Shown here: one piece after another, positions 1 through 5,324 of the stretch | Position numbering within the stretch: the first letter of the stretch is position 1 | Layout of the letters: every line of letters begins with the position of its first letter | From: Chitinophagaceae bacterium | GTDB lineage: Bacteria > Bacteroidota > Bacteroidia > Chitinophagales > Chitinophagaceae | NCBI GenBank assembly: GCA_003534175.1 | Contig: DPFD01000103.1 | Coordinates: 1-5,325, forward strand | Length of the DNA stretch: 5,325 nt | Direction of reading: 5' to 3' | Position numbers and translations under genes: made by a program | The notes under the pieces: model-generated | Told to the model about the DNA's origin: nothing | Seen by the model: the letters and a program-made list of their open reading frames with translations, nothing else | The model's database searches: none

Positions 1-709
1 TTTCCAATTTGAAAGCACTCGGACTTTCATTCTTTCTGTCAGTTTCCACAATGCCATCTCTCAGCCGGATGATACGATGGCAATATTTTGATATGTCATC
101 TTCATGCGTAACAATAATCACCGTATTTCCTTCGTGATGGATATTGCCCAGAATATCCATAATCTCGTAAGAGGTTTTTGAATCCAGGTTACCGGTAGGC
201 TCATCCGCCAGAATAATCGAGGGATTATTGATTAATGCCCGGGCAATCGCCACACGCTGGCACTGTCCGCCACTCAGCTCATTGGGTTTGTGCTGCATCC
301 GGTCTTCCAGATTCACTTTCTTCAACACCTCAACCGCCCGTTCGGTTCTTTCTTTTCGGCTCACCCCACCGTATACTAAAGGCAGGGCAACGTTTTCAGC
401 GGCTGTTAACCGTGGCAATAAATTGAACTGCTGAAAAACGAAACCTATTTCCTTGTTCCGAATGGCCGCCAGTTCATCATCTACCATCCTGCTTACATCA
501 CTTCCGTTTAAAATATAACGACCTTTCGTAGGAGAATCGAGGCATCCTAAAATATTCATCAGGGTTGATTTCCCTGATCCACTCGGCCCCATCAATGCCA
601 CATATTCGTTCCGGTGAATATCCAGTGAAATACCTTTCAACACGGGCAATTCATTCTTGCCCAGATAATAGCTCTTGAAAATTTGCTCGAGGTGTATGAT
701 TGGGTCCAT
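1..709 (-). CDS. ABC transporter ATP-binding protein, LolD/MacB/FtsE type (partial, C-terminus off window)
   Basis: This is the nucleotide-binding subunit that hydrolyses ATP to drive a membrane partner. By family resemblance that partner would be a FtsX/MacB/LolCE-type permease used for lipoprotein release or efflux, but none is visible here. I read 236 codons from ATG 709 to the left edge without a stop; the family usually ends at about 220-250 residues, so little is missing. Visible motifs: Walker [10 protein letters not shown] (residues 41-49), Q-loop in VFQQFNLLP (91-99), signature LSGGQCQR (145-152), Walker B IILADEPT with catalytic Glu170, D-loop GNLD (173-176) and switch His202. Position 150 is Cys where Gln or Met is common; this is not expected to abolish function. 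The family call is secure, the substrate is not. The gene is divergent from trpS and has a good Bacteroidota -7 element 29 bases upstream of its start. Confidence 0.93.
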   Translation of the reverse strand, partial: MDPIIHLEQIFKSYYLGKNELPVLKGISLDIHRNEYVALMGPSGSGKSTLMNILGCLDSPTKGRYILNGSDVSRMVDDELAAIRNKEIGFVFQQFNLLPRLTAAENVALPLVYGGVSRKERTERAVEVLKKVNLEDRMQHKPNELSGGQCQRVAIARALINNPSIILADEPTGNLDSKTSYEIMDILGNIHHEGNTVIIVTHEDDISKYCHRIIRLRDGIVETDRKNESPSAFKLE

Positions 710-738
710 AAAGAACAGAAAAGTATAGTTTGTACCAA

Positions 739-746
739 CAAAAATA
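739..746 (-). promoter_or_regulatory. Bacteroidota -7 element for the ABC ATPase gene
   Basis: Read on the minus strand this is TATTTTTG, an exact match to the Bacteroidota consensus TAnnTTTG. It lies 29 bases before ATG 709. I see no convincing TTG -33 element at the usual spacing, so the call rests on the -7 match and its position. Confidence 0.45.
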
Positions 747-802
747 CAGGTTTACATTGGTTGGATGCAGGAATTATACAGATGGAAACCTGACGGATGC
801 AT

Positions 803-810
803 TATCTTCG
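803..810 (+). promoter_or_regulatory. Probable -7 element for trpS
   Basis: TATCTTCG matches TAnnTTTG at all but one position and is followed by GC-rich bases, as often seen just before Bacteroidota genes. It ends 16 bases before ATG 827. No clear TTG -33 element is present. The element lies downstream of an in-frame ATG at 797, which argues that ATG 797 is not the translation start. Confidence 0.4.
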
Positions 811-826
811 CGCTTTGAGCCTTAAA

Positions 827-1861
827 ATGGAAATGAGTAAAAGCTTTCAACACCTCGCAGGGGGCAAACCTGTTGTGATGAGTGGCATTCGCCCCACCGG
901 TTATCTGCATTTGGGTAATTATTTCGGCGCCGTACGGAATTATGTAAAAATGCAGGATGAGTATCAATGCTACTTTATGGTGGCCGACTGGCACGCACTA
1001 ACTACCCATCCGGACACTAAAGAGTTACGCAACAACATACACCGCGTATTGGCTGAAAACATTGCCTGCGGACTGGATCCTGATAAGGTGGCATTGTATT
1101 GCCAGAGCCATATCCCTGAAATTGCAGAGCTGTACCTCTTGTTAAACTCCCTCGCCTATGTGGGAGAACTTGAAAAAACGCCTACGTTTAAAGATAAGGT
1201 TCGGCTGAACCCCAATAATGTAAATGCCGGATTGCTGACCTATCCGGTGTTGATGGCTGCCGACATCCTGATACACCGCGCCCGTTTTGTGCCGGTGGGT
1301 AAAGATCAGGAGCAACATCTTGAAATTGCCCGTGATTATGCGCATCGTTTTAATACAAGATATGAAACCGTGTTTCCGGAACCCGAAGCGTTTAATTTCA
1401 ATGAAGAACTGATAAAGATTCCATCATTGGATGGTGCCGGAAAAATGAGTAAAAGTGAGAATCAGTATGCCACTTTGTATTTAAGTGATGATGATGAGCT
1501 GATCCGGAAGAAAGTAATGAAATCGAAAACAGATGCAGGCCCTACAGAAAAGAACGCTCCCATGCCTGTTGAAATTAAAAACCTGTTTCAGTTGATGCAG
1601 CTGGTGTGTGATGCTGAAACTACCGCTCAGTTTACCCGGGCTTACAACGACTGCACCATCCGTTATGGTGATTTCAAGAAAGCACTAGCTGAGGGTATGG
1701 TACAGTTCATAGCACCAATCCGGGAGAAGGCCAAAAGCATCCAGAGCAATAAAATATACCTCGAAAAAGTAATGCGTGAAGGTGCTGAAAAGTCGAGAGA
1801 GAGTGCTATCAAAACCATCCGGGAAGTAAGAAGGGTATCAGGGATGAATTATTTTACATAA
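827..1861 (+). CDS. trpS: Tryptophanyl-tRNA synthetase
   Basis: Cytoplasmic class I aminoacyl-tRNA synthetase that attaches tryptophan to tRNA-Trp using ATP. Numbered from ATG 827 (344 aa, normal for bacterial TrpRS), the HIGH-type motif is TGYLHLGNY at 24-32, the Rossmann-fold segment GLLTYPVLMAADIL is at 135-148, VGKDQEQHLEIARDYAHRFN is at 157-176, and KMSKS is at 206-210. The C-terminal half is the helical tRNA-binding region. Three in-frame starts exist (797, 827, 833). I prefer 827 or 833 because the probable -7 promoter element lies at 803-810, between 797 and 827, and because the ten residues added by 797 do not resemble the family. The deoxynucleoside kinase follows 81 bases downstream on the same strand and may be co-transcribed. 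Confidence 0.95.
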   Translation: MEMSKSFQHLAGGKPVVMSGIRPTGYLHLGNYFGAVRNYVKMQDEYQCYFMVADWHALTTHPDTKELRNNIHRVLAENIACGLDPDKVALYCQSHIPEIAELYLLLNSLAYVGELEKTPTFKDKVRLNPNNVNAGLLTYPVLMAADILIHRARFVPVGKDQEQHLEIARDYAHRFNTRYETVFPEPEAFNFNEELIKIPSLDGAGKMSKSENQYATLYLSDDDELIRKKVMKSKTDAGPTEKNAPMPVEIKNLFQLMQLVCDAETTAQFTRAYNDCTIRYGDFKKALAEGMVQFIAPIREKAKSIQSNKIYLEKVMREGAEKSRESAIKTIREVRRVSGMNYFT

Positions 1862-1942
1862 TACTCAAATTGGATGTGATTGTTCTGGGAAGATTTGTTA
1901 TTTTCAACCCCTTCAAACCACTCAATTGCAGAAATTCTAAGC

Positions 1943-2578
1943 ATGGCTAAGACAAAAAAACCTAAACATATTGCTGTAGCCGGAAACATTGGTGCAGGTA
2001 AAACAACCTTAACCGAGTTGCTCAGCAAACATTACAAATGGATTCCTCAGTTTGAAGATGTGGACCACAATCCTTATCTGAATGATTTTTACGAAGACAT
2101 GCCGCGTTGGAGTTTCAATCTGCAAATCTTCTTTCTCAACAGCCGTTTAAATCAGTTACTGGAAATACAGCGCGGAACGGAAACCATTATTCAAGACCGC
2201 ACCATTTATGAGGATGCGAACATCTTTGCTCCCAACCTGCATGATATGGGCCTGATGGGCAAGCGGGATTTTGATAATTATTATCGCTTTTTTGAAACCT
2301 TAAAATCGATGGTTCAGCCGCCGGACCTGCTGATATACCTGAAAGCATCGGTGCCTACCCTGGTAGGACAAATTCAAAAACGCGGCCGTGAGTACGAAGA
2401 AAATATCCGCTTAGATTATTTGAAAAAGTTGAATGAATTATACAACAACTGGATAGAAAATTATAAAGAGGGTCCATTGCTGATTATTGATGCCGATGTA
2501 AATAAGTTTGCTGAGAATGAAGAGCACTTAGGACAAATCATTTCAAAAATTGATTCTACCCTATTCGGTTTATTCTAA
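1943..2578 (+). CDS. Deoxynucleoside kinase (dNK / dCK-dGK family)
   Basis: Cytoplasmic salvage enzyme that phosphorylates a deoxynucleoside at the 5' hydroxyl using a nucleoside triphosphate. From ATG 1943 the protein is 211 aa, typical for the family. Visible motifs are the P-loop GNIGAGKTT (14-22), the DR-type motif QDRTIYEDANIF (84-95) with Asp85-Arg86, and the lid arginines in KRGREYEE (146-153; Arg147 and Arg149), followed by the YLKKLNELYNNWI helix (159-171). The frame stays open upstream to another ATG at 1880, but the extra 21 residues are unlike the family N-terminus and the P-loop normally sits close to the start, so 1943 is chosen. Substrate preference (dA, dG or dC) cannot be read from sequence alone. 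The last 4 bases overlap the end of the converging response-regulator gene. Confidence 0.92.
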   Translation: MAKTKKPKHIAVAGNIGAGKTTLTELLSKHYKWIPQFEDVDHNPYLNDFYEDMPRWSFNLQIFFLNSRLNQLLEIQRGTETIIQDRTIYEDANIFAPNLHDMGLMGKRDFDNYYRFFETLKSMVQPPDLLIYLKASVPTLVGQIQKRGREYEENIRLDYLKKLNELYNNWIENYKEGPLLIIDADVNKFAENEEHLGQIISKIDSTLFGLF

Positions 2579-3231
2579 TCAATCAATTGATTCTTCATCG
2601 CGTAGAAAACCAATCCTACTGAGTTCTTCACGCCGAAACGCTCCATCAGCCTGTCTTTGATGGCCTCTACTGTGCGCGCACTGATATCCATTTTTGCAGC
2701 AATTTCCTGTGCGGTAAATTCCATACACACGAGGGTGAGCACTTCTTTTTCGCGATCGCTGAGTACTACTTCGGAGGTGAGGGAAGGATTGAATTTTTGT
2801 TTGCTGTAATTCTTTTTGATGAGGATGCGGTTCACAAACGGGTTGAGGTAAAAGCCGGTGCGCATCACATCCATGATAGCTCGTTTAATTTCTGCAGGAT
2901 CTGTACTTTTCAACAGGTATCCGGCTGCCCCGCAATCCATCAAATGACCTACAAAACGATCATCTTCAAACATCGTTAATATAATCACCCTGATATTCGG
3001 GTACTCGCGGGAAATAACTTTAGTGGCATCAATTCCATCTTTCACCGGCATTTTCAAATCGCACAAAATAACATCCGGCATAGATTCCGGAATCTTGGCG
3101 ATGAGGTCTTCGCCGTTATCAGCCTCCATCACAAACTTTATATTGGTGTATGAACGAAGGGAAAGAATAACCCCTTTTCTGAAAATCTTGTGATCATCGG
3201 CAATTGCAACCTTTATGATATTAGGAACCAT
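2575..3231 (-). CDS. Response regulator, NarL/LuxR type
   Basis: Cytoplasmic two-component response regulator of 218 aa: an N-terminal receiver domain (about 6-124) and a C-terminal LuxR-type helix-turn-helix (about 152-216). All receiver landmarks are present: acidic pair Asp12-Asp13, phospho-acceptor Asp58 in CDLKMP, Thr86 in ILTMF, and Lys108 in YLLKS. The HTH shows LSDREKEVLTLV (157-168), then TAQEIAAKMDISARTVE (173-189) and the closing KNSVGLVFYA (202-211). The start at ATG 3231 puts the first beta strand at the usual distance. It is the third gene of the operon, 71 bases after the kinase stop, and is the natural phosphorylation target of that kinase. It most likely activates or represses transcription; its targets are unknown, though its own operon is an obvious candidate. 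Confidence 0.95.
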   Translation of the reverse strand: MVPNIIKVAIADDHKIFRKGVILSLRSYTNIKFVMEADNGEDLIAKIPESMPDVILCDLKMPVKDGIDATKVISREYPNIRVIILTMFEDDRFVGHLMDCGAAGYLLKSTDPAEIKRAIMDVMRTGFYLNPFVNRILIKKNYSKQKFNPSLTSEVVLSDREKEVLTLVCMEFTAQEIAAKMDISARTVEAIKDRLMERFGVKNSVGLVFYAMKNQLID

Positions 3232-3302
3232 ATGCCTGTAAAAATAAGAACATCTTTCAGTAAATGGAAATGAAATCAGAAAAGAGGCGCTTACACAGAT
3301 AG

Positions 3303-4124
3303 TTAGGCCAGTGATTGCTTAGGAATCTCCAGTGTAATTTTATAATACGTACGGCTGGAATCTATTTCAAAATAAATTCTTCCACCCAACACTTTCATAC
3401 GACTCGCGATGTTTTTCAAACCCAGTCCGTGCGATGTTTGATTGAGTTTTTCAAACTCCGACTGTACAATCCCCTTCCCATCATGATGCAGGCGGAGATA
3501 AATATAATTGCCGTTGGCATTTTGTGTGAGGTGGATGAATCCGGCATGACTGTGTTTGAGGATGTTATTCACCAGCTCCTGTATGATGCGGAACACCAAC
3601 AGTTCCTGATCTACTTTCAAACGCTCACGGTAATCATGGAACCTGGCGCTGGCGTTTAACGTACCGCTGCCACTGATTTTTTGAAACAGATCGGTGGTGG
3701 CGCTTTCCAAACCAAAGTTTTTAAGTGTAGGCTGCATCAGGCTATGACTGATATTACGGATGAGCAGGATGGCATCGTCGATAATTTGTTTAGCACTGAG
3801 GATGCTTTGAAGTTGTTGAGCTTTTTCCTGATTCACCAGGTTTTCATTCAGGTATAAACGTGCGGTGGCTAACAGCGGACCGGCATCATCATGCAGATCA
3901 GCGGCAATACGTTGCCGTTCTTCTTCCTGGAAACGAATGGATGCGTTCAGTAATATCTGTTGCTTTTCGGCCTCCAGTTGTTTCATCTGCATCTGGTACC
4001 TGATTACCTTTCGCTGATGGAATATCACGAAAACAATAATACCAATGGCGAGAATTAACATAGCCAATGTTCCTAAAAACATTAACCTCGGAATACCTTC
4101 GCTTTGAACCTGTATGAAGAACAT
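3303..4124 (-). CDS. Sensor histidine kinase, HisKA_3 (HPK7) type, one TM segment
   Basis: Inner-membrane histidine kinase of 273 aa that would autophosphorylate and pass the phosphate to the downstream NarL-type regulator. One TM segment (about 14-36) is followed by a coiled-coil-like linker (about 40-70). The HisKA_3 H-box is RIAADLHDDAGPLLATARLY (72-91) with phospho-acceptor His78, and the ATPase domain has the N-box IIQELVNNILKH (180-191) and second glycine box HGLGLKNIASRM (232-243). In the first glycine box I read HHDGKGI (213-219): the position that is Asp in the usual DxGxG motif is His214, with Asp215 next to it. Only about 13 residues precede the TM, so the protein has no sensory domain of its own. 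Its ATG follows the stop of the upstream membrane-protein gene by 2 bases, which suggests translational coupling and a shared function. Confidence 0.93.
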   Translation of the reverse strand: MFFIQVQSEGIPRLMFLGTLAMLILAIGIIVFVIFHQRKVIRYQMQMKQLEAEKQQILLNASIRFQEEERQRIAADLHDDAGPLLATARLYLNENLVNQEKAQQLQSILSAKQIIDDAILLIRNISHSLMQPTLKNFGLESATTDLFQKISGSGTLNASARFHDYRERLKVDQELLVFRIIQELVNNILKHSHAGFIHLTQNANGNYIYLRLHHDGKGIVQSEFEKLNQTSHGLGLKNIASRMKVLGGRIYFEIDSSRTYYKITLEIPKQSLA

Positions 4125-4126
4125 GA

Positions 4127-4849
4127 CTACTGCTTGTTTTTTAGGTTAGTGAGAGAAAATTCATCCAAATTCAAATTGGAGGGCAAATCAAGGGTATCCG
4201 GATTATTATCAGCATTATCCGGCTCAGTGCCAAATAACGCTAAAGCAAGAATGATGTTTTTACTGAATGTTATAATTCCATATATTATCCTAGATTGAGC
4301 TAAATAGGCAGGATCAGAATAACTAAAGACAAATACAATTACAAAGAAATTTCCAGCAAAGTAAATAAACAGTCCTACTGCAATCCAAAAAGATGGTATC
4401 TGGTAAAGGGGGTAGAGAACCACCGTTTGCATCTTTTCATAAAAAAAATAGACTATTAAACATATAAGAATCAAAAAAGAAATGATTGATGGGAAGTTAT
4501 TAAACGTGAAAATTGAAACGTTTAAGTAGTATAAGAAGTAAAATACTAAAAATCCAACAAGAATGATTTTGATAATCTTTTTTAAAAAAGTCCTATCTAA
4601 AAGGAAATAAAAGAAAACAGATAGTGTAATGAATTCTAAAATTGCAAAAACCTTTACAGTAATAACACTATAGGAAGCGTTCTGATAAACATTAGTAAAA
4701 AGAAGCAGTAGAACCGAGGTGATTGCTAGGATTAATGCATAAATAAAAAAAACCTTTAATCCCCTCGTGTTCAATTTTTTATAATTGAATACACAAGAGA
4801 TTAAAGGGAGAAACTCGGTTAAAAGTGTAATGTTAATTAAATTCTTCAG
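4127..4849 (-). CDS. Multi-pass (7 TM) membrane protein, putative sensor subunit of the kinase; non-ATG start
   Basis: I do not recognise a named family with certainty, but the pattern resembles Bacteroidota membrane modules found with HisKA_3 kinases, including the motif PSFWIAVGLFIYFAGNFF. No ATG is available in frame. TTG 4774 gives 215 aa with six TM segments. The frame stays open to a TGA at 4855-4853, and this stretch reads like an extra TM helix (LINITLLTEFLPLISCVF). I therefore prefer CTG 4849, giving 240 aa that begin (M)KNLINITLL. TM segments are then at about 4-22, 31-52, 63-84, 91-112, 119-137, 152-175 and 187-207. Positive loops after TM1 (YKKLNTRGLK) and TM3 (DRTFLKK) fit an N-outside, C-inside topology. 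The tail from about 208 to 240 is soluble and rich in Asp and Asn. GC is about 27% in sampled stretches, far below the kinase gene. The gene lies 2 bases before the kinase start. Confidence 0.75.
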   Translation of the reverse strand: MKNLINITLLTEFLPLISCVFNYKKLNTRGLKVFFIYALILAITSVLLLLFTNVYQNASYSVITVKVFAILEFITLSVFFYFLLDRTFLKKIIKIILVGFLVFYFLYYLNVSIFTFNNFPSIISFLILICLIVYFFYEKMQTVVLYPLYQIPSFWIAVGLFIYFAGNFFVIVFVFSYSDPAYLAQSRIIYGIITFSKNIILALALFGTEPDNADNNPDTLDLPSNLNLDEFSLTNLKNKQ

Positions 4850-4871
4850 ACCTCAGTTAGTTTAGATGCTA

Positions 4872-4879
4872 CGAAAATA
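4872..4879 (-). promoter_or_regulatory. Probable -7 element of the sensor operon
   Basis: Read on the minus strand this is TATTTTCG, one mismatch from TAnnTTTG. It ends 22 bases before the proposed CTG start at 4849, the kind of spacing seen for the other genes in this window. No convincing -33 TTG is visible. It overlaps one of the TACG motifs (4870-4873). Confidence 0.35.
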
Positions 4880-4945
4880 ATCATAACTTCTTACTAATTA
4901 AAGCTGAATAGCTAAATTTAAAACAAAACACTCAAAATTTGGTCT

Positions 4946-4962
4946 AAAGTACCAAAAAGTAC
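4946..4962. repeat. Direct repeat AAAGTAC, 10-base period
   Basis: AAAGTAC occurs at 4946-4952 and again at 4956-4962, offset by 10 bases, about one helical turn. The second copy runs into TACGAT at 4960-4965. This spacing is compatible with tandem protein binding on one face of the DNA, but a 7-base repeat in AT-rich DNA may be chance. Confidence 0.4.
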
Positions 4963-4985
4963 GATCATCATAATTAATCCGTTTT

Positions 4986-5034
4986 AGTGTGGTTAATAGT
5001 TTCAGGGGTAAAATTCCACACTTATACCCCCCTG
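4986..5034. repeat. Two interleaved inverted repeats
   Basis: AGTGTGG (4986-4992) is complementary to CCACACT (5016-5022), and GGGGTA (5005-5010) to TACCCC (5025-5030). CAGGGG (5003-5008) can pair alternatively with CCCCTG (5029-5034). The pairs interleave, so the two stems compete or could form a pseudoknot in RNA. A full pseudoknot looks sterically difficult because only two bases (5023-5024) would span the first stem, so alternative hairpins are more likely. This is the most GC-rich part of the intergenic stretch. Confidence 0.45.
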
Positions 5035-5053
5035 CACAATGGGTGAACTCGAT

Positions 5054-5069
5054 ATCGTAAACATACGAT
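5054..5069. repeat. Perfect inverted repeat ATCGTA-4-TACGAT
   Basis: ATCGTA (5054-5059) and TACGAT (5064-5069) form a perfect 6-4-6 inverted repeat. The TAC/GTA half-site layout is of the kind bound by dimeric NarL/LuxR-type regulators, so it is a candidate operator for the regulator encoded at 2575-3231. The protein-site link is inference. Confidence 0.5.
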
Positions 5070-5084
5070 TACAATAAAACTCAA

Positions 5085-5116
5085 TACTGATAAGGGTTTT
5101 AAAAATTTTTACTGAT
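5085..5116. repeat. Direct repeat TACTGAT flanking an A/T tract
   Basis: TACTGAT occurs at 5085-5091 and 5110-5116, 25 bases apart, on either side of the tract TTTTAAAAATTTTT (5097-5110). Function unknown; it could be chance. Confidence 0.3.
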
Positions 5117-5142
5117 GAATACTCACTTAAAAAAAAACGTAA

Positions 5143-5155
5143 TAGCACGATGCTA
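5143..5155. repeat. Inverted repeat TAGCA-3-TGCTA
   Basis: Perfect 5-3-5 palindrome. It lies between two CGTAAT copies (5138-5143 and 5160-5165) that are 22 bases apart, about two helical turns. Confidence 0.4.
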
Positions 5156-5159
5156 AAAG

Positions 5160-5171
5160 CGTAATTTTACG
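5160..5171. repeat. Inverted repeat CGTAA-2-TTACG
   Basis: Perfect 5-2-5 palindrome three bases downstream (in minus-strand direction) of the TATATTTG element at 5175-5182. It is a candidate operator overlapping the start of a transcript, if that element is used. Confidence 0.45.
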
Positions 5172-5174
5172 GTT

Positions 5175-5182
5175 CAAATATA
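5175..5182 (-). promoter_or_regulatory. Possible second, distal -7 element upstream of the sensor operon
   Basis: On the minus strand this reads TATATTTG, an exact TAnnTTTG match. TACGTA (5191-5196) and ATCGTA (minus strand, 5209-5204) lie just upstream and CGTAA/TTACG just downstream. Transcription from here would give a leader of over 300 bases before the membrane-protein gene. No -33 TTG is seen, and one such match in this AT-rich stretch could be chance. Confidence 0.25.
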
Positions 5183-5232
5183 GTATAAAATACGTAGTAG
5201 TCTTACGATTTTACCCAAAAAATGTGGAAAAC

Positions 5233-5240
5233 TAACTTTG
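5233..5240 (+). promoter_or_regulatory. Possible rightward -7 element
   Basis: TAACTTTG on the plus strand matches TAnnTTTG exactly. It could serve a gene beyond the right edge, but no start codon with an open frame is visible in the window and no -33 element is evident, so this is weak. Confidence 0.2.
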
Positions 5241-5309
5241 ATTCTCACAAATCTATACACGGTGTGAATAACTCGTGCGCAAAAACCCAAAATGAGCAGA
5301 CGTAATTCC

Positions 5310-5324
5310 ACGATTTGAAATCGT
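5310..5324. repeat. Inverted repeat ACGATTT-1-AAATCGT at the right edge
   Basis: Perfect 7-1-7 palindrome with a single central G, and the longest-armed compact palindrome in the region. ACGTAAT (5300-5306) lies just before it. It contains the same ACGAT/ATCGT core as the repeat at 5054-5069 and the single sites at 4960-4965 and 5204-5209. Confidence 0.55.

Noticed and set aside
1899..1906. TATTTTCA with TTG at 1880-1882 as a separate promoter for the deoxynucleoside kinase
   Set aside because: Two mismatches to TAnnTTTG and a short 16-base spacer; too weak to call, although an internal promoter cannot be excluded.
3237..3244. TATTTTTA on the minus strand as a promoter for the response regulator
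   Set aside because: It would leave only about five bases before ATG 3231 and lacks the final G of the consensus; co-transcription with the kinase is simpler.
4500..4525. Inverted repeat TTAAACG ... CGTTTAA with a 12-base loop
   Set aside because: It lies inside the membrane-protein coding sequence, where the codons read as a normal TM loop, and a 7-base match in such AT-rich DNA is weak evidence of a site.
4882..4884. Minus-strand ATG 4884 as start of the membrane protein
   Set aside because: It is in another frame (MIIFVASKLTEV, then stop), and the -7 element at 4879-4872 lies just after it, so joining it to the membrane protein would need a frameshift for which there is no sign.
5039..5077. 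Short plus-strand frame ATG GGT GAA ... TAA (12 codons)
   Set aside because: Too short, with no promoter or leader context, and it overlaps the ATCGTA/TACGAT palindrome, which is a better explanation of the sequence.
5097..5110. TTTTAAAAATTTTT as a rho-independent terminator
   Set aside because: There is no GC-rich stem before the T run and no gene ends nearby.
5245..5267. TCACA-13-TGTGA inverted repeat as a CRP-like operator
   Set aside because: The spacing is longer than a CRP-type site (TGTGA-6-TCACA) and the arms are in reversed order, so it does not match that family.
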